DNA of 17,053 nucleotides from Candidatus Poseidoniaceae archaeon. GTDB lineage: Archaea; Thermoplasmatota; Poseidoniia; Poseidoniales; Poseidoniaceae. Within the stretch, counting starts at the first letter, position 1; the number at the start of each line of letters is the position of its first letter. Under the pieces are notes generated by a model. That model saw nothing but the letters and a program-made list of their open reading frames with translations. It ran no database searches and was not told where the DNA came from. The stretch is taken from contig DUKK01000017.1 in assembly GCA_013329355.1 (NCBI GenBank), positions 1-17,053 of the forward strand, written 5' to 3'. The translations under genes were made by a program, and so were the position numbers. This document shows positions 1 through 6,360 of the stretch, piece after piece.

Positions 1-81
1 CGTGACCATTTTCTTCTTACCGTTCTTTAACTTCTTTACCGACAAGGCGTTCCGCCACCTTCCTTCTTCAATTTCTAACAT
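1..81 (-). CDS. 5' fragment of an unidentified gene running off the left edge
   Basis: An open frame starts at the ATG at 81 and stays open for 27 codons to the window edge. It overlaps the last 14 bases of the SDR gene. A perfect GGAGGT Shine-Dalgarno sequence (complement at 89-94) lies 7 bases upstream of this ATG, inside the SDR coding region, which supports a real translationally coupled start. The visible peptide begins MLEIEEGRW and becomes very lysine-rich, with a K-N-G-K-K-K run. It is too short to assign to a family. It would be the last visible member of the minus-strand group containing GMP synthase and the SDR. The alternative is a chance open frame, but the strong ribosome-binding site argues against that. 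Confidence 0.45.
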   Translation of the reverse strand, partial: MLEIEEGRWRNALSVKKLKNGKKKMVT

Positions 82-799
82 TTGCCATACCTCCATCAAG
101 ATTCAGAATTTGCCCCGTGAAATTATCTGGAGCATCGGTCAATAACCAGAATATTGCCGATGCTACCTCAGCCGGTTGGTTAATTCGCTTCATTGGAATC
201 ATCGAAACGGCAGCCTCGCGCATGGCATCTGATTTTAGCACAGTTGCCCCTAACCGAGTTTCTGTCAGCCCTGGTGCAACTGCGTTGACTCTAATTTTGC
301 GCTGCGCATAAGTTGCAGCTGCGGCTCGGACCATTGCCTCAATACCCCCTTTTGCGGCAGCAATCGCTTCGTGGTTCACCAAACCCAAGCTACCTGCAAC
401 ACTTGAGGTGAAAACGAGTCTACCACCACCGCTGCGCAGCATCGACTTGCTGATCATTGAGAGGGAAAGAAATGCACTAACCAAATTGATTTGAATTACT
501 GATTCAAAGTCCTCAACTTTCAATGCATGAGGAGGCTTTAGCAGGATTGACCCGATTAGGTGTGCTGCGCCTGTAATGCTGCCGCCACCATGCTCCTTGG
601 CGACATCGATGGCTGTTGCTAAATCGGCTTCAACTAGACCATCACCTATTACGACATTGACACCCATTGCTTTGAGTGACTCTACTCTTGTCGCATCACG
701 CGCTAAGATAGTGACTGTATGACCAGCTCCACAGAGTTGGTTGATTAAATCCAAGGCGATATCACTACTACCACCGACTATCAAATATGACCCAGTCAT
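68..799 (-). CDS. Short-chain dehydrogenase/reductase-family protein with atypical active site
   Basis: A 243-aa classical-length SDR with a Rossmann fold. The N-terminal nucleotide-binding glycine motif appears as VGGSSDIA (residues 8-15) instead of TGxxxGIG. The serine region is TSSVAG (131-136), and the downstream IRVNAVAPG segment (169-177) and a C-terminal NLDGG are typical of SDRs. The YxxxK motif is altered: Lys150 is present but the residue four before it is Ile146, in the context NHEAIAAAK, so the usual catalytic tyrosine is absent. His143 lies nearby. The family is expected to use NAD(P)H on carbonyl or hydroxyl substrates; the substrate here is unknown and the chemistry may differ. 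The ATG at 799 has a TATA-like element about 27 bases upstream, which suggests its own leaderless transcript, although it lies only 42 bp after the GMP synthase subunit. The next gene overlaps its end. Confidence 0.85.
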   Translation of the reverse strand: MTGSYLIVGGSSDIALDLINQLCGAGHTVTILARDATRVESLKAMGVNVVIGDGLVEADLATAIDVAKEHGGGSITGAAHLIGSILLKPPHALKVEDFESVIQINLVSAFLSLSMISKSMLRSGGGRLVFTSSVAGSLGLVNHEAIAAAKGGIEAMVRAAAATYAQRKIRVNAVAPGLTETRLGATVLKSDAMREAAVSMIPMKRINQPAEVASAIFWLLTDAPDNFTGQILNLDGGMANVRN

Positions 800-820
800 G
801 TTGGTTACTAGTTAATTGGA

Positions 821-831
821 CTTTTATATTC
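821..831 (-). promoter_or_regulatory. Candidate TATA box for the SDR gene
   Basis: Read on the minus strand this is GAATATAAAAG, a good archaeal TATA match. Its centre is about 27 bases upstream of the SDR ATG at 799. That is the spacing expected if transcription starts at or next to the start codon (leaderless mRNA). No Shine-Dalgarno sequence is visible before this ATG, which agrees with a leaderless start. Confidence 0.45.
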
Positions 832-841
832 GTGTTTCAGG

Positions 842-1438
842 CTAATTCTGCTGGTCACGATATGTGCGACAAATCTCAACGAAATTTTCAAACATCTCTT
901 GACCGAATTCGGAATCATTTACTTCTGGATGAAACTGCAAGCCAAAACGGTCGCCAGACTCATTTTCCATCCCCTGAACCCGGCATGAAGGGCTACTCGC
1001 AGTGATGAAGAACCCCGCTGGAACTACATGTACCTCGTCATTGTGAGACTCCCAAACCGTTTGCTTTTCTGAAGTCCCATCGAAGATTTTACCGCCGCCG
1101 TTTTGTAACTCAATTTCCATGGCACCAAACTCTGGAATTGGTGATTCCCTAGCGTCGCCACCATAATGTCGCGCCATGAACTGATGACCAGCACAAATAC
1201 CCAATATTGGTATTTCGAGGTCTAGATAGGCCCCACAATTGCCCAGTTCACCAGTAAGTCCAACTCTGGCTGCACCGCCAGACAATATGATGCCGTCCAA
1301 CTCACGTAATTCACTCACTGGAGTCGTATTCTCGATGATTTGGGTGTCTACTTTCAAGTAGCGGAGCATGCGCCATTCACGGTGAGTCCACTGACCGCCA
1401 TTATCGACCACGTCAATAATCAGTGGCTTGTCAAGCAT
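842..1438 (-). CDS. guaAA: GMP synthase, glutamine amidotransferase subunit
   Basis: A 198-aa class I glutamine amidotransferase, the usual length for the separate archaeal GuaA A-subunit. It hydrolyses glutamine and passes ammonia to the ATP-pyrophosphatase subunit, which converts XMP to GMP. The catalytic triad is visible: nucleophile Cys82 in GICAGHQ (80-86), and His170 and Glu172 in FHPE (169-172). The N-terminus has IIDVVDNGGQW and the oxyanion-region ILSGG (51-55). The ATG at 1438 is preferred because it overlaps by one base the TAA of the upstream membrane-protein gene (TAATG), with GAGGTG five bases upstream. A longer upstream reading only runs through that gene in another frame. The synthetase (ATP-PPase) subunit is not in this window. 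Confidence 0.93.
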   Translation of the reverse strand: MLDKPLIIDVVDNGGQWTHREWRMLRYLKVDTQIIENTTPVSELRELDGIILSGGAARVGLTGELGNCGAYLDLEIPILGICAGHQFMARHYGGDARESPIPEFGAMEIELQNGGGKIFDGTSEKQTVWESHNDEVHVVPAGFFITASSPSCRVQGMENESGDRFGLQFHPEVNDSEFGQEMFENFVEICRTYRDQQN

Positions 1439-1833
1439 TACAACACCTCTGCAACTATCGCATTTCGGGCGTGTTTGAAGGATTGGACACACAAATAGGT
1501 GTAGACTGAACCAGTAACAAAGAGCATCAGCATTGACACTGAGGCGTAATTCAAACCATCTGAAATAACCATAAAAAAGCGAGTCCCTAAAAGTGCGCAG
1601 AAAACACCGAGGAGAACCGCAATATGCATCCATATTTTACGCAGATCAGGTAAAACACTAGTCAAAATTCCGCATACTAAGATCGGTGCCCCGACAAAAG
1701 AAGGGATATATGAGGTAAACGAGTTTGAACCCGATAATACCGATACTGCGATGCCCCAAACAATCAGCATTGCACCATATCCGATAGTTAGGTTTGCCAT
1801 CGTAAGACCAAGCGGCTTGTATTCGTCTGCCAT
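1438..1833 (-). CDS. Small four-helix membrane protein of unknown function
   Basis: A 131-aa protein with four likely membrane helices, around residues 14-34, 43-61, 68-90 and 98-118, and short loops. The polar tail after the last helix carries Lys120, His121 and Arg123. The ATG at 1833 (MADEYKPLG) is preferred; further upstream the frame would run into the intergenic and Trm1 regions. The stop codon overlaps the start of the GMP synthase subunit (TAATG), so the two are probably translated together. I do not recognise a family and see no catalytic motif. The physical coupling to purine synthesis may be only operon packing. Confidence 0.7.
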   Translation of the reverse strand: MADEYKPLGLTMANLTIGYGAMLIVWGIAVSVLSGSNSFTSYIPSFVGAPILVCGILTSVLPDLRKIWMHIAVLLGVFCALLGTRFFMVISDGLNYASVSMLMLFVTGSVYTYLCVQSFKHARNAIVAEVL

Positions 1834-1912
1834 AGTGTATGCTTTAACTGAATATCTAAAATTGCTTTGAGAGATTTGATGAATGATTATTTTCTGGATT
1901 ATATTGGTCGAC

Positions 1913-3259
1913 ATGGATATAACAGTCATTCCAGAAGGTTGGCCGGGCAATATTTGGCTTGAAGGCAAAACCATTGTTCACCTACAAGAGGGTCAAGAAA
2001 GACCCTCACATATGCCACGTGGTCCGGCAAAGAAGACCGGCGGTGGATTTTTGAATCCAGCAATGGCACCATCAAGGACCAGATCGGTTTTGTTACTTAA
2101 AGACGCTTTACAGCACAATTGGTTAACCAGTCCAGAAAAACCGGTTAGAGCGTTTGATGCCCTGTGTTCTACTGGGGTGAGGGTTAGGCGCTGGCGGAAT
2201 GAAATTCCCGACGAATTCCAACCAAGACTGCGTATTACCGGGAATGATTTGAATGATTTCGCCCTGTCGTGGGCGATTAACTCACACAATAATAACCTCC
2301 CAGCCTATACCGAAAATATCGAAATGAATCATGATCGTTATGGCTCTATGGTTCAGCGCGTACCCGTCAATGGTATTTACTTCCAAAAGCTGGATGCAAA
2401 ACTAGCAATGGCAGACGCATCATATCAGTGGATAGATATCGACCCGTTTGGTTCACCAGTGCCGTTTATTGACTCCGCTATCCAGAGCCTCGCCAGAACG
2501 GGAGTCTTAGAGGTCACGGCAACTGACACAGCGGCACTCACTGGTTCATCATTAAGCTCACAAAAGCGGCGATATGGTGCGCAGGGAATTGTCGATGATT
2601 ATGCTCATGATGATGCAGTACGAGTATTACTGGGACTGATAGCAAAAACTGCGGCTATGCATGACAGAGTCATCAGGCCAATCTTATCTCTGTTTGATGG
2701 TCACCATGTCAGAGTGAGCGTGTTAGTCAAAACATCAAAGGAAGCAGCATCGAATTTCCAAGAGCAGTTGGGCTATCGACTGAGGACTGAAAATGTGCCT
2801 TATGAATTCATCAAATACCCTAGTGCTGAACAGATAGATTTGGCCAGTGGACCGCTGTGGATTGGGCCGTTGATGGACAAGGAGATAGCCGGACGTTTAA
2901 CCGAAGAGTGTGTCATTGGCACCTGCCTACCAACCGAAATAGAATTGGCTGAATTAATCGATAAGGGTCTTGAATGGAGTGACCAAGATATTGAACATGC
3001 AACCCGAGAAATGATAAGAAGCGTGAGGCATATTTCTGCTGCTGCTGACTTGCTTAGTCGCGATCATCTGTTATTGAGTTTGAATTCAATGCCGCGTCTA
3101 GCGGGCACCAGGGGAGCACCAAAATTGGATGATGTGATAAGTGACCTTATCGAATTGGGACACGGTGCTGCAAGGTATCCTGACATGGAACCAATGTTTG
3201 TAACTGATGCTGGATTTGATGAGGTAATTGCAGTATTCAGAAAATACCATTTTGATTAA
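1913..3259 (+). CDS. trm1: tRNA (guanine26-N2)-dimethyltransferase Trm1
   Basis: A SAM-dependent methyltransferase that makes N2,N2-dimethylguanosine at position 26 of tRNA; about 448 aa from the ATG at 1913. Family marks are FLNPAMAPSRTRSV (46-59), the SAM-binding segment AFDALCSTGVRVRRW (80-94), the catalytic DIDPFGSPVPF (175-185) and TATDTAALTG (202-211). A conserved GPLWIGPL block follows in the C-terminal domain. Many relatives have a cysteine-rich zinc-binding segment just before GPLW; here the stretch between about 2770 and 2850 encodes no cysteine. An in-frame ATG at 1883 would add ten hydrophobic residues and is less likely. The gene is divergent from the membrane-protein/GMP synthase group, and its stop overlaps the stop of the PAC2 gene by 3 bases. 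Confidence 0.92.
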   Translation: MDITVIPEGWPGNIWLEGKTIVHLQEGQERPSHMPRGPAKKTGGGFLNPAMAPSRTRSVLLLKDALQHNWLTSPEKPVRAFDALCSTGVRVRRWRNEIPDEFQPRLRITGNDLNDFALSWAINSHNNNLPAYTENIEMNHDRYGSMVQRVPVNGIYFQKLDAKLAMADASYQWIDIDPFGSPVPFIDSAIQSLARTGVLEVTATDTAALTGSSLSSQKRRYGAQGIVDDYAHDDAVRVLLGLIAKTAAMHDRVIRPILSLFDGHHVRVSVLVKTSKEAASNFQEQLGYRLRTENVPYEFIKYPSAEQIDLASGPLWIGPLMDKEIAGRLTEECVIGTCLPTEIELAELIDKGLEWSDQDIEHATREMIRSVRHISAAADLLSRDHLLLSLNSMPRLAGTRGAPKLDDVISDLIELGHGAARYPDMEPMFVTDAGFDEVIAVFRKYHFD

Positions 3260-4014
3260 CCGAAGGACGGGTCAATAAAATCATCCTTCTCGTCCGGTGC
3301 GGGCAACATCGTCATTGATTTCTCGAATACTTCGCGCACACTATTTTCGATTTCTCGAGCATTTTCAAGCAACTCAGTGAGAGGTATTTCTAATCCGGTT
3401 AAGTCACACACTGCTTCAATTGCTAATGCGGCTGCACGCGCATCGGGATACATCGGACTGGCTTCGGCTAATAGTGCAGTTACATCGATACCTAGACGGT
3501 CCCCCTCGCCAAGAAGAAAACCGGTTATACCGGCAACAATGCCTTGTTGTATCGGTTCAATGCCAGCGCTTTTCAAATCACTGCGAGCCTGCTCAGATGA
3601 ACCCACACCATACAGCTCGCCGTGATTGAGTTGCTTCTCCGGCGAAACTATACCGTCGATTATTATTAGTTTGTCAAAACCTCCTTTAGTATACCATTCA
3701 AGAACTGTAGAAGCGAACATGATATCTTGTTTGTCCTGGAATTTTATCTCCGAAGTAAACACGCCAACTCCTAGCCCTTGATAGACACGAACTGGATGTT
3801 TAGGTATCTCATCCTGAATTAGGGCAACTGCTGGAAAATCGGCATTGAGAACCGTGCCCAACTGATTGAGTTTTAGTGCTCTGATAATATGTGAGGCAGC
3901 AATTACCCCTACCATACCGGCAGTAGTAAATCCGGCAATAGCAATACCTCCTGTTGTTGGATCTGCGCCACTTTTCAACACTAACGCATAGCCTTTAAAC
4001 CCGGGTTCTGCCAT
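3256..4014 (-). CDS. PAC2-family protein (proteasome assembly chaperone-like), copy 1
   Basis: About 252 aa and cytosolic. The PAC2 fold resembles a purine nucleoside phosphorylase core and is shared by eukaryotic PAC2 and archaeal PbaA/PbaB-type chaperone homologues. Visible marks are an N-terminal IAIAGFTTAGMVG segment, a central LIIIDGIVSPE, a Gly-rich GITGFLLGEG block and the MYPDARAAA signature near residue 215. The same signature occurs in the second copy at 11625-12425. The last 40 residues form a charged helical tail. The ATG at 4014 (MAEPGFKGY) is chosen; a GTG at 4026 would add four residues. A role in assembling the archaeal 20S proteasome is family-based inference. No proteasome gene is present here. 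Confidence 0.83.
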   Translation of the reverse strand: MAEPGFKGYALVLKSGADPTTGGIAIAGFTTAGMVGVIAASHIIRALKLNQLGTVLNADFPAVALIQDEIPKHPVRVYQGLGVGVFTSEIKFQDKQDIMFASTVLEWYTKGGFDKLIIIDGIVSPEKQLNHGELYGVGSSEQARSDLKSAGIEPIQQGIVAGITGFLLGEGDRLGIDVTALLAEASPMYPDARAAALAIEAVCDLTGLEIPLTELLENAREIENSVREVFEKSMTMLPAPDEKDDFIDPSFG

Positions 4015-4141
4015 ACCAATCAACACCTGCGTCGGGTAATTCCTTTGAAAAGACTACTGTAAACTACGCTTGAAAAAACTTTGTTCAATAAATCATTGTA
4101 AACAGTTATCAATATCACACGCTTGGAGTAGCCCGAGAATA

Positions 4142-4642
4142 ATGTCTGGGCTGGTTAAAATCTCGATTCAAGTGGGGGAATTTGAGTTTGAGAGCGAGGG
4201 CTCAGAATTAGAAGTTGATGAAAAATTTACGCAATTCAAAGAAGAAGGGTTCTGGAACATTATCAAGGAACGCTTAGAAGAAGCAAAAGATATGACAGTC
4301 GATGCAACCAATGCTAACTCACAACAAAAATTGATTCCAGAGAGAGGGATGAAATTCCGTACACTGGTAGAGAATTGTAGCCTCGAGGGGAAACCCGAAC
4401 AGGTTTTGGGAGCATTACACTTTTTACGCGACGTCGAGGGTTTAGACGATTGCCCGCCCAGAGTAATCAATGCCCTATTCGAAGAAGCGAGTATTGAACC
4501 TCCGGGTAATTTATCATTATACATAAATCGACTTAGAGAGAAGGGTTTCCTTACCATCGCCAAACAGCATGGCGACAAGAATAGATTTGCCGAGTTGACA
4601 GAAAGCGGGCGAAAACATCTTGAAACAAAAGCAAAAAACTGA
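4142..4642 (+). CDS. Winged-helix-like protein of unknown function
   Basis: A 166-aa protein from the ATG at 4142 (MSGLVKISIQ). The N-terminal part (about 4-22) is an alternating strand pattern, ISIQVGEFEFESEGSELEV, followed by an acidic helix to about residue 50. Residues about 70-160 look like a winged-helix domain, with helices around FRTLVENC, PEQVLGALHFL and NLSLYINRLREKGFLTI and a strand pair near the TESGRKHLE terminus, as in MarR/PadR-like readouts. A regulatory or scaffold role is possible but not shown. An upstream in-frame ATG at 4070 would add 24 residues of less protein-like sequence. It is followed after 9 bases by the pentapeptide-repeat gene and probably forms an operon with it. 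A/T-rich TTATCAATAT at 4106-4115 may be its TATA element. Confidence 0.65.
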   Translation: MSGLVKISIQVGEFEFESEGSELEVDEKFTQFKEEGFWNIIKERLEEAKDMTVDATNANSQQKLIPERGMKFRTLVENCSLEGKPEQVLGALHFLRDVEGLDDCPPRVINALFEEASIEPPGNLSLYINRLREKGFLTIAKQHGDKNRFAELTESGRKHLETKAKN

Positions 4643-4651
4643 GGGCTGCTA

Positions 4652-5092
4652 ATGGTAATGTCAGGCAGCCCGGATGACCCGCGTGATAATGTCGGAGAAC
4701 AAGCGGAAGTTCTCGACTGGTCATATCAGAATAAGGCCAGGGTTTTGCTTAGAAAAGGCCGCCATGCCGGCTCCAATTTCAAACGGGCAATTCTTGATGG
4801 TGCGGATCTAACCGAAGGAGATTTCTCGAACTGTAATTTTCACCGCGCTTCGATGGTCGAGGCTGATTTGATGAAATCGGCATTCGATAACGCTGATTTT
4901 CGTGGGGCTGATTTGAGAAAGGCCAGATTAAACCTATCAAATTTCAATAATTGCAAATTTGCAGGGGCGGACCTTAGAGGAATACGAGGTAAATACGCTA
5001 TTTGGCGCGGTAGTGACTGGTGGAATGCAACCTTAGACGAAAGTCTGGAAAAGGCGCTGAAGAAGAAATGGCCCAAGCCAGCTAGTGAATGA
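4652..5092 (+). CDS. Pentapeptide-repeat protein
   Basis: A 146-aa protein with a central right-handed quadrilateral beta-helix. From about residue 40 to 112 it shows tandem A(D/N)(L/F)xx units, for example GADLTEGDF, EADLMKSAF, NADFRGADLRKARL and FAGADLRG. The N-terminus is polar and acidic. The C-terminus is basic and helical (LEKALKKKWPK). The roughly 15 units make a short helix of about four coils. Such proteins are usually protein-protein interaction modules, some DNA-mimicking, but nothing here fixes the role. GAGGG six bases upstream of the ATG at 4652 and only 9 bases from the previous stop suggest co-translation with the winged-helix gene. ATG at 4658 is an alternative start. Confidence 0.8.
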   Translation: MVMSGSPDDPRDNVGEQAEVLDWSYQNKARVLLRKGRHAGSNFKRAILDGADLTEGDFSNCNFHRASMVEADLMKSAFDNADFRGADLRKARLNLSNFNNCKFAGADLRGIRGKYAIWRGSDWWNATLDESLEKALKKKWPKPASE

Positions 5093-5097
5093 ATGCT

Positions 5098-5727
5098 TCA
5101 CTCCGCTTCAGTAAATTCAGTGTCTTTGACTAACTTGACGCGAGCCGAGCCGTCTGTCAGAGCAGCTCTAGATCGAGCATTAATTAACGGCAGAGCGGAA
5201 AATGCACCACACAAGAACATACAAGTTCCACAGAGGTAGACATATATTTCATATGTCAATAATAGAGCTCCGCTGAGATTGTCATCTGAAGCAATCCTGA
5301 CTAAGTGGCTACCATACAAGCCTGAAATAAAACCAATTACCGCACCAGTTGTTGCTATTTTAGGACCTGAACTATACAATCTGTACAGATTAATCGAGCC
5401 AACAATAACTAGTAGACCCGAAATGGCCAATCCAATTGCTCTGATAAGATACCCTCCTGAGTCTCTTGCATCATCGTGAAATTGCTGATATTGTTCATTG
5501 GTAATGGGAATATCTGACTGACTATTTGGTGTTTCCAGCAGTCGTTCAACATCTGCATCCGGAATATCCGCCAAATTATGCGATTGATAATCTGTATAGG
5601 CTAAGAATAGTATCAGTATTCCACCCAAAAACAGTAGCATTGCAATGGTTTTCGGCCCTCGCCTATCAGGTTTTACTGGGATTACATCCCAATCGTCATC
5701 AGGAACTGATCTCTCATCTTCATCCAT
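5098..5727 (-). CDS. Four-helix membrane protein of unknown function
   Basis: A 209-aa protein with an acidic cytosolic N-terminus (MDEDERSVPDDDWDV). Membrane helices lie near residues 27-45, 92-114, 124-145 and 154-182. An approximately 45-residue acidic hydrophilic loop (46-90) follows the first helix and contains NEQYQQFHDDARDSGG. Two closely spaced cysteines (Cys166, Cys169) and Cys173 sit in the last helix. The C-terminal tail is mixed-charge. I do not recognise a family. It lies 5 bases tail to tail from the pentapeptide gene and 42 bp downstream of the thioesterase on the same strand. Confidence 0.65.
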   Translation of the reverse strand: MDEDERSVPDDDWDVIPVKPDRRGPKTIAMLLFLGGILILFLAYTDYQSHNLADIPDADVERLLETPNSQSDIPITNEQYQQFHDDARDSGGYLIRAIGLAISGLLVIVGSINLYRLYSSGPKIATTGAVIGFISGLYGSHLVRIASDDNLSGALLLTYEIYVYLCGTCMFLCGAFSALPLINARSRAALTDGSARVKLVKDTEFTEAE

Positions 5728-5769
5728 TATAATAGAAAAGTCAAATTGTTTCTCGCTAATAATAACACC

Positions 5770-6180
5770 TCACAAAGTATGTTTTGTTAGTCCAGAGGAC
5801 AGCCACTCTGGAATTTTTATTGAGTGGAGATTATCCATGTCAACGCATACCGTTACCTGTGTTGATGACCACAAATGAGTTTTATCTTGATTGTAAAAGT
5901 CATATTGCCACGTACACGATTTATTACCGACCTTTGCAATACTAATTTCTGCAGTCACCGTATCACCATAACGCAATGGATGAAGAAAATCTGTTGCAAC
6001 ATTGACAACGGGAAAGCCAATTCGGTGCTCTTGTATTATCTCAGGGTATGAAACACCGCACATCAACTCCCACGCCTCCTCAAAAAAGCGATGGGCTAAA
6101 TCGTAAATCCTTGGATAGTATGCAATGTTGGCATTATCTATCATTGGGTAATCAACTCGCCTCTCCAAGGTCACGGCCAT
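5770..6180 (-). CDS. Hot-dog-fold acyl-CoA thioesterase (4HBT/YbgC-like)
   Basis: A 136-aa single hot-dog domain. The active-site region is DYPMIDNANIAYYPRIYDL (10-28). By alignment with YbgC-type enzymes, Asp15 is the candidate catalytic aspartate preceding the long central helix (HRFFEEAWELM). The strands FLHPLRYGDTVTAEISI and TCVDMD-like segment fit the family. The expected reaction is hydrolysis of a fatty acyl-CoA or aromatic acyl-CoA; the substrate cannot be read from sequence. The length matches family members (130-140 aa). The ATG at 6180 is the first start before the tRNA promoter region. The gene has its own upstream spacer of about 60 bp before the tRNA TATA box, which faces the other way. 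Confidence 0.8.
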   Translation of the reverse strand: MAVTLERRVDYPMIDNANIAYYPRIYDLAHRFFEEAWELMCGVSYPEIIQEHRIGFPVVNVATDFLHPLRYGDTVTAEISIAKVGNKSCTWQYDFYNQDKTHLWSSTQVTVCVDMDNLHSIKIPEWLSSGLTKHTL

Positions 6181-6242
6181 GGTGCTACCAATTGCGGTGT
6201 CATGATGAATCCTTGTATCGAGTTAGATGTCAACCCGTTGCG

Positions 6243-6250
6243 CTTATATT
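6243..6250 (+). promoter_or_regulatory. Candidate TATA box for tRNA-Arg
   Basis: CTTATATT has its centre about 28 bases before the first base of the mature tRNA, the usual archaeal TATA-to-start distance. No other reading explains this AT-rich island between the thioesterase start and the tRNA. Confidence 0.5.
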
Positions 6251-6274
6251 GAATACTCAGGTCGCCTACAATAA

Positions 6275-6351
6275 GGCCCCATAGTGTAGCTTGGATATCA
6301 CACTGGTTTGCGGAACCAGTAACCCGTGTTCGAATCGCGGCGGGGCCGCCA
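6275..6351 (+). tRNA. tRNA-Arg, anticodon GCG, with encoded CCA
   Basis: The cloverleaf is complete. Acceptor strands are GGCCCCA (6275-6281) and CGGGGCC (6341-6347). U8 and A9 are followed by a D arm with GG at 6293-6294. The anticodon stem CTGGT/ACCAG (6303-6307/6315-6319) is perfect, with anticodon GCG at 6310-6312. A 4-base variable loop is followed by T stem CCGTG/CGCGG around loop TTCGAAT (6329-6335). The discriminator is G6348 and CCA is encoded at 6349-6351. GCG reads CGC (and CGU) arginine codons. Odd points are an A7-C66 mismatch in the acceptor stem and a T13-T22 mismatch in the D stem. Confidence 0.93.
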
Positions 6352-6360
6352 AATAACCGA

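Noticed and set aside
787..1005. Plus-strand open frame opposite GMP synthase
   Set aside because: Antisense to a well-supported gene; no protein-like composition.
1439..1633. Longer GMP synthase reading with 65 extra N-terminal residues
   Set aside because: The extension lies wholly inside the membrane-protein gene in another frame, has no family similarity, and the ATG at 1438 has a Shine-Dalgarno site and a TAATG overlap.
1834..1974. Longer reading of the small membrane protein starting at 1974
   Set aside because: It would overlap the start of Trm1 on the other strand and adds residues unlike a membrane-protein N-terminus.
3377..3629. Two plus-strand open frames opposite PAC2 copy 1
   Set aside because: Shadows of a recognisable gene on the minus strand; Ser/Pro/Arg-rich translations typical of antisense frames.
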